DNA from: Pontibacter russatus
GTDB taxonomy: Bacteria > Bacteroidota > Bacteroidia > Cytophagales > Hymenobacteraceae
Length of the DNA stretch: 64,000 bases
Reading direction: 5' to 3'
NCBI RefSeq assembly: GCF_009931655.1
Contig: NZ_CP047984.1
Location: forward strand, 3,489,001 to 3,553,000
Of the stretch, positions 34,898 through 44,400 are shown one piece after another. A program made the position numbers and the translations under genes. A model generated the notes under the pieces. The model was not told the origin of the DNA. It saw nothing but the letters and a program-made list of their open reading frames with translations, and ran no database searches. Position 1 is the first letter of the stretch. Every line of letters starts with the position of its first letter.

Positions 34898-35077
34898 AAA
34901 TTGTCCTGGCTATAGATAAAAATACAAACTGGGGATGCTGTGCTATGGTTTTGCTTTTGAAACCGATTTTTGGAAATATTTCAGATAGTTATATATAATT
35001 CAATTGCCTGAGTGATGAACTTTTCTGCGCCTAACCATATAGGCCTGCTCATATATGATTAGGCGGAGCAGCGGCAG

Positions 35078-36418
35078 CTACTTCTTTACATAAAAGGGTA
35101 TGTTGGCCGTGGCGACGTTGTCGTGGCCATCATACACATATACAAACAGCCGGTAAGCGCCTTCCTGCACGGGTGCCTGCAGGTTGGCATTGTCCCCATC
35201 CGTTTCGGTCAGCCGGTCCGGCACAGTGTCGGGCCTGTCTTCGCGGTCGCCACCCTCTTTCAGGTCCGTGCTTTCGTGGAGCAGCTCATATCTATAGGTC
35301 AGCTCATCCTTGTCGGGGTCGCTGACATCAACGTTCACGTTATAACTTTTGTCGGGTTTCAGGAAGATGTTATCCTCCGCCTGTTTCCCATCCAGCTTCA
35401 AGGATTTCAGGTGCGGGGCGCGGTTCTCGGGCCAGCTGCCCGTCCAGAGGTACTGCATCACATCCACCACCTCCGTCTCTTTCCCGTCTTCGGTGAACAG
35501 GCCATACCAGGTGGGCGTGCGCTCCTGCTTTTGCCCCCACAAAAACACATAGGAGCCCAGGTTGTGTGTCGTGTCCCGTCCCATGGTGCTTTCGTAGCGA
35601 CTTTTGTAGACGGCGGCCTTCTCTCCGCTGGTTTCTTCCACGGCTGCGGCCCACGAGGTGTGCTGGCTTTCCCAGTGGCCGGTAGGGCCCCACTCGGTAA
35701 TGATATAAGGCCCTTCCCAGCCGAACGACCGCACGCGGGCAGGCACGTCAGGCAAGCCGCCATAGGCATTGATGGCCAGGATATCCAGCTCCGGCACATT
35801 CTCCTTTATATAGTCTACCTCCAGTTGGTTGATGCCCGCCAGCATGGTGCTGGTGGGGTGGTTAGGGTCCACCTCGTGAATCATTTTGGCGATGTCGTTC
35901 ACCGCGTCCCACACCAGCGGGTTGGTGTAGTTCAGGTTCAGCTCGTTGCCGATGCCCCAGAGCAGCAGGGCGGGGTGGTTCCGGTATTTTTCCACCTCCT
36001 TCTGCAGTTCTGTCAGTTGCTGCTCCACAGCGGCCGGGTCGTCGTAGTCGAAGCCGTGGCGCTCGCGGCCCACATCCAGCCCCAGCGTCACGGTCAGGCC
36101 GTTCCGGTAGGCTTCGTCCAGTATCTCCTGTGCGTTGTCGGTGCTCCAGGTGCGGATGGAGTTGCCGCCGTAGGCCGCCAGCCGGTCGAGGAACCGGGTG
36201 CCGCCCGCGCCTTTTATATAGTAAGGCTCACCGCCCCGGTAGAGTTGGAAACCACCGTTTTCCTGCCGCACCTCCACCCGCACGGGCTCCATCGGCACGG
36301 CCTCCTTTTTCTCGACAGGCTGCTCGTTCTCCTGGTCGTTAGTCAGTGTGCTGGAGCAGGCCTGTGCCAGCACCGCGAGGAGCAAAAAGGCAATTGCTTT
36401 GGGTAGGTTATTTTTCAT
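35078..36418 (-). CDS. GH2-like (TIM-barrel) glycoside hydrolase lipoprotein
   Basis: 446 residues with signal peptide and lipobox LAQACSS. After a short beta region (VRVEVRQENGGFQLYRGGEPYYIKGAGG, typical of the start of a GH2 catalytic domain) the TIM barrel runs to about residue 300. The acid/base is Glu in LLWGIGNELN and the nucleophile Glu in YIITEWGPTG, matching GH2/GH5 clan A. A C-terminal beta-sandwich (about 330-446) with SLKLDGKQAEDN and FVYVYDGHDNVATA follows. Substrate is unknown. No SusC/SusD pair is adjacent; an AHSA1 gene lies upstream on the same strand. Confidence 0.88.
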   Translation of the reverse strand: MKNNLPKAIAFLLLAVLAQACSSTLTNDQENEQPVEKKEAVPMEPVRVEVRQENGGFQLYRGGEPYYIKGAGGTRFLDRLAAYGGNSIRTWSTDNAQEILDEAYRNGLTVTLGLDVGRERHGFDYDDPAAVEQQLTELQKEVEKYRNHPALLLWGIGNELNLNYTNPLVWDAVNDIAKMIHEVDPNHPTSTMLAGINQLEVDYIKENVPELDILAINAYGGLPDVPARVRSFGWEGPYIITEWGPTGHWESQHTSWAAAVEETSGEKAAVYKSRYESTMGRDTTHNLGSYVFLWGQKQERTPTWYGLFTEDGKETEVVDVMQYLWTGSWPENRAPHLKSLKLDGKQAEDNIFLKPDKSYNVNVDVSDPDKDELTYRYELLHESTDLKEGGDREDRPDTVPDRLTETDGDNANLQAPVQEGAYRLFVYVYDGHDNVATANIPFYVKK

Positions 36419-36459
36419 ATATACTTGCTGGATGATGGAATACTGGCCGCGAGGTCGGA

Positions 36460-36488
36460 GGTTATATATGGGGCGGCCATATATAACC
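36460..36488. terminator. Perfect 12-bp TATATA hairpin between AHSA1 and GH2-like genes
   Basis: GGTTATATATGG (36460-36471) pairs exactly with CCATATATAACC (36477-36488) around a 5-base GC-rich loop. It lies 28 bases after the minus-strand AHSA1 stop codon. It has no T-run beyond the arm, so a regulatory or binding role is also possible. Confidence 0.5.
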
Positions 36489-36516
36489 GCGGCAATCTGA
36501 TATATAGCCGGGCTGT

Positions 36517-36897
36517 TCAGTCTTCGTAAAACTCTATCAGGGAGCCGAAGTAACTGTTGTCCCAGCCCTCCACGATGTCCTCGTAGGCCTCATCCGGGAT
36601 GTTGGTGTGCCGGAGCTCTGCCGAGGTGCCGTACTTGTGCGGGTGCAGCTTGATGGTGACGATGGAGTCCTCGGCCTGCTCCCCGAAGTACCACTGCTGC
36701 ACGATTTTCTTTCCCTCCTCAAACGCCAGGTTTTTGCCAACGATGCTGCCGTCCCACAGCGAAAACTCCGTGCCGGGTTCCGCCGACATCTCTGCCTTGT
36801 CGCCCGTCCAGGCCTGGATGGTGAGCGGGTGCGTCAGGGCCAGGTACACTTCCTCGGGTGCGGCCGGTATGATGTAGTATTTCTTGAAGTCTTTCAT
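36517..36897 (-). CDS. AHSA1/SRPBCC domain protein
   Basis: 126 residues making one START-like SRPBCC domain: FKKYYIIPAAPEEVYLALTH at the start, IQAWTGDKAEMSAEPGTEFSLWDGSIVGKN, KKIVQQWYFGE and the final helix AYEDIVEGWDNSYFGSLIEF. AHSA1-type proteins bind hydrophobic ligands or act as co-chaperones; no specific role is visible. Single cytoplasmic gene with no signal peptide. Confidence 0.9.
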   Translation of the reverse strand: MKDFKKYYIIPAAPEEVYLALTHPLTIQAWTGDKAEMSAEPGTEFSLWDGSIVGKNLAFEEGKKIVQQWYFGEQAEDSIVTIKLHPHKYGTSAELRHTNIPDEAYEDIVEGWDNSYFGSLIEFYED

Positions 36898-37334
36898 AGA
36901 GGGATCAATGGTTTTCAGTCTAAGCAGTGGTATGTTGGCTCAAATGAGCCGTCTACGCAGAACCAGCAATCTAATCAAGTAGTACATTGGTTTCAACTGC
37001 TAAGGCACTCGCAGTGTGTGCACCTGCCCCGAAGAATTTCGGGGGCTCCTGCGAGTGTCTGATATACTGTGGCGTTTCATGCACGGATGGTTTTGCGTTG
37101 ATATTAATTCTAATTTAAACATAAATTCCGGAATTGCAGGAGCTTTCCTGGCTACCACCTTTAGCGTGGTACAAATACACCCTTTCTCTGCATATATAGC
37201 AAGAGGGCACCGGTGGCAGTTTTAAGATCTGAGTATACAAGGCTTCCATATAAGGGATAATCCTCACAGCTCTATTTTCCTCCCCACCCTCTCCAAAATT
37301 TTCCGACCTTTGCATAAAACAGAACCGACTTCTC
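36898..37334. other. Intergenic region with a REP-like element
   Basis: 437 bases between divergent genes. Contains one copy of the CTCGCAG/CCTGCCCCGAA palindromic element (37006-37057). Just before the DUF1684 gene the sequence TTTTCCGACCTTTGCAT resembles a Bacteroidota -7 region (CCTTTG), but with GA instead of TA at the start. Confidence 0.5.
37006..37057. repeat. REP-like palindromic element, copy 1
   Basis: Outer arms CACTCGCAG (37006-37014) and CTGCGAGTG (37049-37057), inner arms CCCCGAA (37027-37033) and TTCGGGG (37038-37044), followed by TCTGAT. The same blocks (CTCGCAG..CACCTGCCCCGAA..TTCGGGG..GCGAG.GTCTGAT) recur at 49013-49052 and in part at 48831-48932. Confidence 0.7.
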
Positions 37335-37967
37335 ATGAAACGACCACTGAGGCTGATCATATATGCCGGCATTGCGCTGGTGCTTTTCTACTTTGTGCAG
37401 GAAACCTTCCTGAGCGACGATAACTATATAAAGCCGCTGATGCAGGAGCGCGCCGACAAGGACCTCACGTTCCGGGGGCGCACCAACAGCCCCTTCACCG
37501 ATGAGGATCGCCGCACCTTCGACAGCCTGACGTACTATGCGCCGGACCTGGCGTACCGCGTGCAGGCCCAGGTAGAACAACTGCCGCAGCAGGACACCCT
37601 GCACATGCCCCTGACAGACGGCAACACCGACCCTTACCTGCGCTACGCCATCGCTACTTTTGAGCTGCAGGGCCAGCCGCAGCGCCTGACGCTCTACAAG
37701 AAAGTGAATCCGGAGGCGGACGAGGAGGAACAGTTCTTCGTGCCCTTCACCGACAAGACCAACGGCTTCGAGACCTATGGCGGCGGCCGCTACCTGGATA
37801 TACCCTTCGAGGAGGACGCGGAGACGGTGGTGCTGGACTTCAACCGCGCCTACAGCCCTTTCTGCGCCTACAACCCCGACTACGTGTGCCCCGTGCCGCC
37901 GCAGGACAACCGCCTGGACATACCCATTCCGGCAGGGGAGAAGACCTACGAGAAAAATAGCAAGTAG
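37335..37967 (+). CDS. DUF1684 domain protein, membrane-anchored
   Basis: 210 residues. An N-terminal hydrophobic segment (LRLIIYAGIALVLFYFVQET) acts as anchor or uncleaved signal. The DUF1684 core is unmistakable: KDLTFRGRTNSPFTDEDRR, FFVPFTDKTNGFETYGGGRYLDI, VVLDFNRAYSPFCAYNPDYVCPVPPQDN and the final IPAGEKTY. Function of the family is unknown; the aromatic-rich conserved motif suggests a binding pocket. It precedes pheT by about 150 bases and is unlikely to share its function. Confidence 0.93.
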   Translation: MKRPLRLIIYAGIALVLFYFVQETFLSDDNYIKPLMQERADKDLTFRGRTNSPFTDEDRRTFDSLTYYAPDLAYRVQAQVEQLPQQDTLHMPLTDGNTDPYLRYAIATFELQGQPQRLTLYKKVNPEADEEEQFFVPFTDKTNGFETYGGGRYLDIPFEEDAETVVLDFNRAYSPFCAYNPDYVCPVPPQDNRLDIPIPAGEKTYEKNSK

Positions 37968-38026
37968 AGGCCGCAGGGTTTCAGACACAAGAACATATCC
38001 TTTACTTCAACTTGGGGTTTATACTC

Positions 38027-38044
38027 ATTCGTAATTCGTAATTA
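38027..38044 (+). repeat. ATTCGTAATTCGTAATT short tandem repeat upstream of pheT
   Basis: Two and a half copies of the 8-base unit ATTCGTA-A, immediately before the pheT promoter region. The same unit is repeated about five times at 57466-57507. Confidence 0.6.
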
Positions 38045-38057
38045 AAAGAAGTATCCT

Positions 38058-38065
38058 TAATTTTG
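38058..38065 (+). promoter_or_regulatory. Bacteroidota -7 box for pheT
   Basis: TAATTTTG matches TAnnTTTG exactly, 56 bases before the pheT ATG. No TTTG stands at the right distance upstream; the short tandem repeat occupies the -33 region. Confidence 0.5.
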
Positions 38066-38120
38066 AAGAATGCAGGCTTCCCATCCCGGTGGCTGAGTTT
38101 TAAAAGAGACAAAGAACAAC

Positions 38121-40541
38121 ATGCTGATTTCATTCGACTGGCTGAAACAACTGATCCCAATAAATAAAGACGCGGAAGAGGTGGGTGCTTTGCTGACGGG
38201 CGCTGGCCTGGAGGTAGAGGGCATCGAAACCTTCGACGTGGTGCAGGGAGGCCTGGAAGGCATTGTGCTGGGCGAGGTGCTGACCTGTGCCCCTCACCCG
38301 GACGCCGACCGCCTGCGCATCACCACCGTGGACATTGGAAATGGCACGCCCAGCCAGATTGTGTGCGGCGCGCCCAACGTGGCGGCCGGGCAACGCGTGG
38401 TGGTGGCCACCGTGAACAGCACCTTGTACCCGGCGGGCGGAGAGCCCTTCAAGATAAAGAAATCCAAAATTCGCGGGACCGTGTCGGAGGGGATGATATG
38501 CGCCGAGGACGAAATAGGCATCAGTGCGTCGCATGACGGCATCATGGTACTGGAGACAGACCTGCCGAACGGCACGCCTGCCTCGGAATATTTTGGGCTG
38601 AGCTCTGATAAGGTGTTCGAGATTGGCCTGACGCCGAACCGCGCGGATGCCGCCTCCCACTACGGCGTGGCCCGCGACCTGCAGGCACTCACTGATGCCA
38701 AAGCCGTATTGCCTTCCGTAGAAAACTTCAACGTGAGCAACACGTCGCGCCCGGTTGGGGTGGAGGTGGAGAACGCAGAGGCCTGTCCGCGCTATGCGGG
38801 CGTCACGGTGTCGGGCTTGAAAGTGGGGCCGTCGCCGGAGTGGATGCAGAAGCGTTTGCGCGCCATTGGCCTCTCACCCATCAACAACGTGGTGGATGTG
38901 ACGAACTACGTGCTGCACGAATTGGGCCAGCCGCTGCACGCCTTTGATGCCGACAAAATAAAAGGCGGTAAGATCATCGTAAAAACCGTGGCAGAAGGCA
39001 CCACTTTCAGAACACTGGACGGGGTGGAGCGCAAGCTGCAGGCTACCGACCTGATGATCTGCGACACTGAAGGCCCGATGGCGATTGGCGGCGTGTTCGG
39101 CGGTGTGGATTCCGGGGTTTCGGCTGAAACCACCAGCATCTTCATCGAGAGCGCGTACTTTTCCCCGGACTGGGTGCGCCGCACCGGCATGGCACACGGC
39201 CTGAAGACCGATGCCTCTTTCCGCTTCGAGCGGGGCACCGACCCGAACATGGTGCTGCATGCCCTGAAGCGTGCGGCGCTGCTGGTGCAGGAAGTGGCCG
39301 GAGGCGTGGTGTCTTCTGAGATTGTGGATATATACCCTGAACCAATCGGGAACAGGACTATTTCGTTGAGTATGGAGCGGGCGCATATGCTCATAGGGCA
39401 GCACATCGGCGCGGAGCGCATGAAAACAATCCTCACCGACTTAGGCGTGGAGGTAACCGGCGAGACGGAAACCCACCTCGAGCTGTCGGTGCCGCCGTTT
39501 AAGGTAGACGTGACCCGTGAGGCCGACGTAGTGGAGGAGATCCTCCGCATATATGGCTTCAATAACATCGGGATGAGCGAGCACATGTCCTCCACCTATA
39601 TGGCCAGGTTCCCAAAACCGTATGCGGAGAACGTGACGGAAACCATTATGGGCTATATAGCGGACAATGGCTTCCACGAGATCATCACCAACTCCATCAC
39701 CAACTCCAACTACTACAAACGGGCCGGCGAGGCGGAACTGGCGGGCTTGGTGCAGGTTGTCAACTACAACTCTGAGGACCTGGACGTGCTGCGCAAGAGC
39801 ATGGTGTTTTCGGGGCTGGAGGTGCTGCGCCGCAACATCAACCGCCGCCAGCGCGACCTGAAGCTGTTTGAACTGGGCAAGGTATATGAGCAACTGGAGG
39901 ACGGCAGCACCAAGGAGAGCCGCAGGCTCGCGTTATATATGGCTGGCAACGTAACCGCCGAAAGCTGGAAGCAGACAAGCAACAAGTCAACCTTCCATGA
40001 CCTGGCGGGCGTGGTGCAGAACGTGCTGCGCAAACTGAATGCCGGAGACTTCGAGGTGCAGCCGCTGCAGCCCAGCAGCTATATGCGTCAGGGCGTCGCC
40101 TATGTAAAGAACGGTACTGTGATAGCAGAGCTCGGGCCGCTGGACGCCAGTGTTACCCGCTTCATGGAAGTGAAGGAGCAGGTTTGGTATGCCGAGCTCA
40201 ACTGGGATTACCTCCTGAAGAAGTACAAAGACAACCTGGTGGCCGGGGAGCTGCCTAAATTTCCGGAAGTGCGCCGCGACCTGTCGCTCGTTCTGGATAA
40301 AAATGTTACCTTCGATGAGGTACGGCGCATCGCTTTTCGCACCGAGCGTAAGCTGCTGCAGGAAGTGAACGTGTTCGATGTGTACGAGGGCGACAAGATC
40401 GACGCCGGTAAGAAAGCCTATGCCCTCAGCTTCACGCTGCTGGACCGCCAGCAGACCCTGACCGACAAGGTGATCGACGCCACCATGAGCCGGTTGATGC
40501 AGCAATTTGAGAAACAACTGGGAGCTTTAATCCGCAAATAG
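38121..40541 (+). CDS. pheT: Phenylalanine--tRNA ligase beta subunit
   Basis: 806 residues. Editing and tRNA-recognition subunit of the PheRS heterotetramer. Domains in order: B1 and the inserted tRNA-binding OB fold (about 40-155, GLEGIVLGEVLTCAPHPDADRLR), B3/B4 editing domain (about 215-390, with MAIGGVFGGVDSGVS), B5 (about 400-475), the catalytic-like core B6/B7, and the C-terminal anticodon-binding FDX-ACB domain (about 710-806, FPEVRRDLSLVLDKNVTFDEV). Length is normal. pheS is not adjacent, as is common in Bacteroidota. It starts a run with a coiled-coil gene and zapA downstream. Confidence 0.98.
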   Translation: MLISFDWLKQLIPINKDAEEVGALLTGAGLEVEGIETFDVVQGGLEGIVLGEVLTCAPHPDADRLRITTVDIGNGTPSQIVCGAPNVAAGQRVVVATVNSTLYPAGGEPFKIKKSKIRGTVSEGMICAEDEIGISASHDGIMVLETDLPNGTPASEYFGLSSDKVFEIGLTPNRADAASHYGVARDLQALTDAKAVLPSVENFNVSNTSRPVGVEVENAEACPRYAGVTVSGLKVGPSPEWMQKRLRAIGLSPINNVVDVTNYVLHELGQPLHAFDADKIKGGKIIVKTVAEGTTFRTLDGVERKLQATDLMICDTEGPMAIGGVFGGVDSGVSAETTSIFIESAYFSPDWVRRTGMAHGLKTDASFRFERGTDPNMVLHALKRAALLVQEVAGGVVSSEIVDIYPEPIGNRTISLSMERAHMLIGQHIGAERMKTILTDLGVEVTGETETHLELSVPPFKVDVTREADVVEEILRIYGFNNIGMSEHMSSTYMARFPKPYAENVTETIMGYIADNGFHEIITNSITNSNYYKRAGEAELAGLVQVVNYNSEDLDVLRKSMVFSGLEVLRRNINRRQRDLKLFELGKVYEQLEDGSTKESRRLALYMAGNVTAESWKQTSNKSTFHDLAGVVQNVLRKLNAGDFEVQPLQPSSYMRQGVAYVKNGTVIAELGPLDASVTRFMEVKEQVWYAELNWDYLLKKYKDNLVAGELPKFPEVRRDLSLVLDKNVTFDEVRRIAFRTERKLLQEVNVFDVYEGDKIDAGKKAYALSFTLLDRQQTLTDKVIDATMSRLMQQFEKQLGALIRK

Positions 40542-40545
40542 TGTT

Positions 40546-40842
40546 ATGGCCAAGGAAAAGCAGTTACAACAACTCCAGCATATTGAGGACAGGTTGCGCA
40601 AGCTCGTTGCCCGCCACACCGAGGTGCAGCAGAAGCTGGCCCGCGCCCAGGAAGAAATCAAGTTCCTGGAAGGGCTGGTGGATGAGAAGGAGCAGCAAAT
40701 AAAAAATTTTCAAAATCAGGAGAATATTGTTAAAATTGTAGACACGATAGCAGGAAATCCTGCAAATTCGACAGAGTTAAAGCTCAAGCTGAACGAATAT
40801 ATCAGAGAGATTGATAAGTGTATCGCTTACCTACAGGACTAA
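40546..40842 (+). CDS. Coiled-coil protein between pheT and zapA (ZapB-like candidate)
   Basis: 98 residues, nearly all helical: MAKEKQLQQLQHIEDRLRKL through KLARAQEEIKFLEGLVDEKE has the heptad pattern of a coiled coil, followed by KIVDTIAGNPANSTELKLKL and IREIDKCIAYLQD. It starts five bases after pheT and ends 79 bases before zapA. The position next to zapA and the small coiled-coil architecture suggest a cell-division partner analogous to ZapB. That is an inference from context; there is no sequence evidence that it binds FtsZ or ZapA. Confidence 0.88.
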   Translation: MAKEKQLQQLQHIEDRLRKLVARHTEVQQKLARAQEEIKFLEGLVDEKEQQIKNFQNQENIVKIVDTIAGNPANSTELKLKLNEYIREIDKCIAYLQD

Positions 40843-40921
40843 GCACCAGCATATAAGGAGTATTTAAGAACTCCGTCGCTATGAAAGCACCTGAGAAAGC
40901 ACAACCCCTAAAACGCAACGG

Positions 40922-41212
40922 ATGGGTGAATTAGCCATAAAGATTCGCATCGCGGAACGCGAGTATCCGATGCGGGTGAAGGAAGAGGAGGAAGAAAGAA
41001 TCAGGATTGTCGGCAAGATTCTGAACGAGCGTTTGCGCTTTTTCAAGGATCAGTTCGGCCTGCAGGACAAGCAGGACCTGCTGGCCCTGGTGGCCTTCGA
41101 AACCATGGTCGACAAGGTGAAACTGGAGGAGGAGAAAGACTCCCACGGCACCGACATCGGGCAGCAACTTTCTGTTCTGGAAGACATCTTATCAACCGTT
41201 AACCTGAAGTAG
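40922..41212 (+). CDS. zapA: Cell division protein ZapA
   Basis: 96 residues. ZapA binds FtsZ and helps bundle the filaments of the Z-ring. The N-terminal beta strands (LAIKIRIAEREYPMRVKEEE) lead into a long helix (EERIRIVGKILNERLRFFKD) and the dimer/tetramer helix region DKQDLLALVAFETMVDKVKLEEE, as in other ZapA proteins. The arrangement with rny 110 bases downstream is conserved in Bacteroidota. Confidence 0.92.
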   Translation: MGELAIKIRIAEREYPMRVKEEEEERIRIVGKILNERLRFFKDQFGLQDKQDLLALVAFETMVDKVKLEEEKDSHGTDIGQQLSVLEDILSTVNLK

Positions 41213-41322
41213 GCATTGCGGCCGCCGCTGGCCCGCCACTTAATTTTCGTTAGGGCTGTAAGCCTTACCTGTCTTTTGCAGGCACTGCTATGTGTTTTTA
41301 TTCATCATAAAAGCTAATAGTT

Positions 41323-42954
41323 ATGCCCGATATCCTTTATATTTTACTGACGGCCATCGTCGCGCTCGGAGTGGGCGTGTTCATTGGCCGGTCCATGCTG
41401 CAGAAAGTGTACAAGCAGCAGGAGGAAGACGCACGCCAGCGCGCCAAGAGCATCATCCGCGAGGCCGAGGCAAATGCCGAAAGCATCAAGAAAGACCGCA
41501 TCCTGGAGGCCAAGGAAAAATACCTGAAGCTGAAGGAGGAGTTCGACGAGGAGATGAACAAAAAGAAGAACATCATCCTCCAGAACGAGGCCAAGGTGAA
41601 GCAGCGCGAGCAGCAGGCCACCAAGCAATATGAGCAGGCCAAGCGCCTGGAGGCGGACCTGGAGAAAGAGAAAGAGGCCCTAACCACGCAGCTCGACAAG
41701 GAGAGAGCCAATATGAGCAGCCAGCTCGACAAGGAAAAGGAGAACCTGAACACGCAGCTGGAGCAGCTGAAGAAGCGCAAAGAGGAGGTAGAGGCGAAGC
41801 ACAGCGAGATTGTAGGCCAGTTGGAGCGGATAGCCGGACTCACAGCCTCTGAGGCCCGTGAGCAACTGGTGGAGGCGCTGAAAAGCGAGGCGCAGACGCA
41901 GGCTTCGTCGCACATCAAGGACATCGTGGCGCAGGCCAAGCTCACCGCCACCAAAGAGGCCAAGAAAATCGTCATCGAAACCATCCAGCGGACCGCTGCG
42001 GAGCACGCCATCGAGAACTGCGTGTCGGTGTTCAACATCGAGAGCGACGATATCAAAGGCAAGATCATTGGCCGCGAGGGCCGCAACATCCGTGCCTTAG
42101 AAGCCGCCACCGGTGTGGAGATCATCGTGGATGATACCCCGGAGGCCATCATTATATCTGGTTTTGACCCGGTGCGCCGCGAAATCGCGCGCCTGTCGCT
42201 GCACCGCCTGGTGGCGGACGGCCGCATACACCCGGCCCGCATCGAGGAGGTGGTTGCCAAAACACGCAAAAACATCGAGGAGGAAATCGTGGAGATCGGG
42301 GAGCGCACCGCCATTGATTTGGGCATCCACGGGTTGCACCCTGAGTTGGTAAGAATGGTGGGCCGCATGCGTTTCCGCTCGTCTTACGGGCAGAACCTGC
42401 TGCAGCACTCCCGCGAAGTAGCCAACCTTTGCGCCACCATGGCCGCCGAGCTTGGCCTGAACGTGAAACACGCGAAACGCGCCGGTCTGCTGCATGACAT
42501 CGGCAAGGTGACGCCGGACGAGCCGGAACTGCCGCACGCCATCATCGGTATGGAGCTGGCCAAGAAATACAAAGAGCACCCGGATGTGTGCAACGCCATC
42601 GGCGCGCACCACGACGAGGTAGAGATGACCGCCATGGTGTCTCCGCTGGTGCAGGCCTGCGACGCCATCTCCGGTTCCAGACCGGGCGCCCGCCGCGAAA
42701 TCATGGAGTCCTACATCAAGCGCCTGAAAGAGCTGGAGGAAACGGCCGTTTCGTTTGAGGGCGTGAACCAGTGCTACGCCATCCAGGCGGGCCGCGAACT
42801 GCGCGTGATGGTGGATGCCGATAACGTGTCGGACGAAAAAGCGTCCCAAATCTCTTATGACATCTCACAGAAGATTGAGAAGGAGATGCAGTACCCGGGC
42901 CAGATCAAAATCACGGTTATCCGGGAGATGCGCGCCATCAGCTACGCCAAGTAA
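41323..42954 (+). CDS. rny: Ribonuclease Y
   Basis: 543 residues; endoribonuclease that starts mRNA decay from the membrane. Domains in order: N-terminal transmembrane helix ([19 protein letters not shown]), a long coiled coil (about 27-180), the KH RNA-binding domain (about 230-295, with [20 protein letters not shown]), and the HD metal-dependent phosphodiesterase (about 350-445, with [17 protein letters not shown] and GLLHDIGKV). The C-terminal region ends [20 protein letters not shown], the standard end of the family. A strong terminator follows directly. Confidence 0.98.
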   Translation: MPDILYILLTAIVALGVGVFIGRSMLQKVYKQQEEDARQRAKSIIREAEANAESIKKDRILEAKEKYLKLKEEFDEEMNKKKNIILQNEAKVKQREQQATKQYEQAKRLEADLEKEKEALTTQLDKERANMSSQLDKEKENLNTQLEQLKKRKEEVEAKHSEIVGQLERIAGLTASEAREQLVEALKSEAQTQASSHIKDIVAQAKLTATKEAKKIVIETIQRTAAEHAIENCVSVFNIESDDIKGKIIGREGRNIRALEAATGVEIIVDDTPEAIIISGFDPVRREIARLSLHRLVADGRIHPARIEEVVAKTRKNIEEEIVEIGERTAIDLGIHGLHPELVRMVGRMRFRSSYGQNLLQHSREVANLCATMAAELGLNVKHAKRAGLLHDIGKVTPDEPELPHAIIGMELAKKYKEHPDVCNAIGAHHDEVEMTAMVSPLVQACDAISGSRPGARREIMESYIKRLKELEETAVSFEGVNQCYAIQAGRELRVMVDADNVSDEKASQISYDISQKIEKEMQYPGQIKITVIREMRAISYAK

Positions 42955-43287
42955 TAAGCCATATATAACAAAGCCGCCTGCCGCGTTTGTGGCGGGCGGC
43001 TTTGTTTTTTTGCCATTTCGCCCTCCACTTTCCTTCCACAACCAGCACTCTTGTACTGCCTGCCAAGTTATAGTCCCCCTTTGAAGGGGGTAGGGGGATG
43101 ATAGGCTGTGAGAAGATTCTAATGCGACATGAACGAGAAAAGTTGTTGAAGAGAACTGATTACATATCGCATATATGGCTGCCCTGTTTTTGCCTGCCGT
43201 ACCTGCGTTCCCTCAATTCACCGGCGATTGCTTCTGTTTTAGAAACATTAGCTTTAATTTAGTTCTTCATTGTTAAAATGACGCCGC
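42955..43287. other. Intergenic region between rny and proB
   Basis: 333 bases. Holds the rny terminator (42968-43011) and a CCCCCTTTGAAGGGGGTAGG hairpin (about 43073-43097) similar in style to the GC hairpins at 1389 and 58444. The last 100 bases are AT-rich and should hold the proB promoter. Confidence 0.5.
42968..43011 (+). terminator. Intrinsic terminator of the zapA-rny operon
   Basis: Stem ACAAAGCCGCCTGCC with GGCGGGCGGCTTTGT (one G-T pair), short loop, then a run of seven T. It starts 14 bases after the rny stop codon. Confidence 0.9.
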
Positions 43288-44400
43288 ATGGCCTTAGCTT
43301 ATAAAAGAATCATAATCAAAATAGGGTCTAACGTGCTCACGCTGGACAACGGCATGCCTGATCTGGCCAGAATCGGGCATTTGGTAGAGCAGATAGCGGA
43401 GATAAAGAAGCAGGGAAAGGAAGTGATTTTGGTGTCGTCGGGGGCGGTGGCGTCGGGGAGGAGCCTGGTGCAGGTGTCGGAGAAGTTTGACGCGGTGGCC
43501 AGCCGGCAGCTGCTGGCGGCAGTGGGGCAGGTAAAGCTCATCAACACCTACTCGGAGCTGTTCGGCCGGTTTGGCCTTGTTTGCGCGCAGGTGCTGGTGA
43601 CGAAGGAGGATTTCCGCGACCGGCTGCACTACCTGAACATGAAAAACTGCTTCCAGATTCTGCTGCAGCACGACATCATCCCGGTCATCAACGAGAACGA
43701 CGTCATCTCCATCACCGAGCTCATGTTCACCGACAACGACGAGCTCGCCGGGCTCGTGGCCTCCATGCTGAATGCCGACGCCCTGATTATCTTGTCGAAT
43801 GTGGATGGCATCTACAACGGGAACCCGAAAGACCCCGGCGCGGAAGTTATCCGGGAGATAGACCATGCCGCCACGGGCCTGTCCTCGTTTATCACCACGC
43901 AGCGGTCGCAGTTTGGGCGGGGCGGCATGCTCACCAAAAGCCATATGGCCCGGCGGGTGGCGCAGCTGGGCATAGCCGTGCACATCGCCAACGGCAAAAC
44001 CGAAAACGTCCTTCCCCGGCTGCTGCAGGAAACCGTCATCAACACCCGCTTTGTGCCCAGCAAGGCTGCCTCGGGCAAGAAAAAGTGGCTGGCCCACAAC
44101 GAGAACAACGCCAAGGGGGCCGTGCAGGTAAACCAGGGAGCCCGCGAAGCGCTCTTTTCCTCCCGCGCCACCAGTCTGCTGCCGGTGGGCATCACGGGCA
44201 TCCGCGGCGAGTTCCTGAAAGGCGATGTGGTGAAGCTGCTGGATGAGAACGGCACGCTGCTAGGGCTGGGCATCGCGGAGTACGGCTCAGGCAAAGCGCT
44301 GGAGCATATCGGGGAGAAAAACCAAAAGCCCCTGGTACATTACGATTACCTTTTTTTATATCCTGAACCAACTGACTATGGAGTTAGACAAAATATTTGA
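43288..44400 (+). CDS. proB: Glutamate 5-kinase
   Basis: 370 residues. First step of proline synthesis: glutamate plus ATP to gamma-glutamyl phosphate, in the cytoplasm. The amino-acid-kinase domain (about 5-255) shows [52 protein letters not shown] and [13 protein letters not shown]-like motifs, and a C-terminal PUA domain (about 280-365) contains [19 protein letters not shown]. Its end overlaps the start of proA by 23 bases, so the two are translationally coupled. Confidence 0.97.
   Translation: MALAYKRIIIKIGSNVLTLDNGMPDLARIGHLVEQIAEIKKQGKEVILVSSGAVASGRSLVQVSEKFDAVASRQLLAAVGQVKLINTYSELFGRFGLVCAQVLVTKEDFRDRLHYLNMKNCFQILLQHDIIPVINENDVISITELMFTDNDELAGLVASMLNADALIILSNVDGIYNGNPKDPGAEVIREIDHAATGLSSFITTQRSQFGRGGMLTKSHMARRVAQLGIAVHIANGKTENVLPRLLQETVINTRFVPSKAASGKKKWLAHNENNAKGAVQVNQGAREALFSSRATSLLPVGITGIRGEFLKGDVVKLLDENGTLLGLGIAEYGSGKALEHIGEKNQKPLVHYDYLFLYPEPTDYGVRQNI

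Noticed and set aside
35123-36406. 427-codon plus-strand frame
   Set aside because: Antisense to the GH2-like hydrolase; low-information Val/Gln/His composition.
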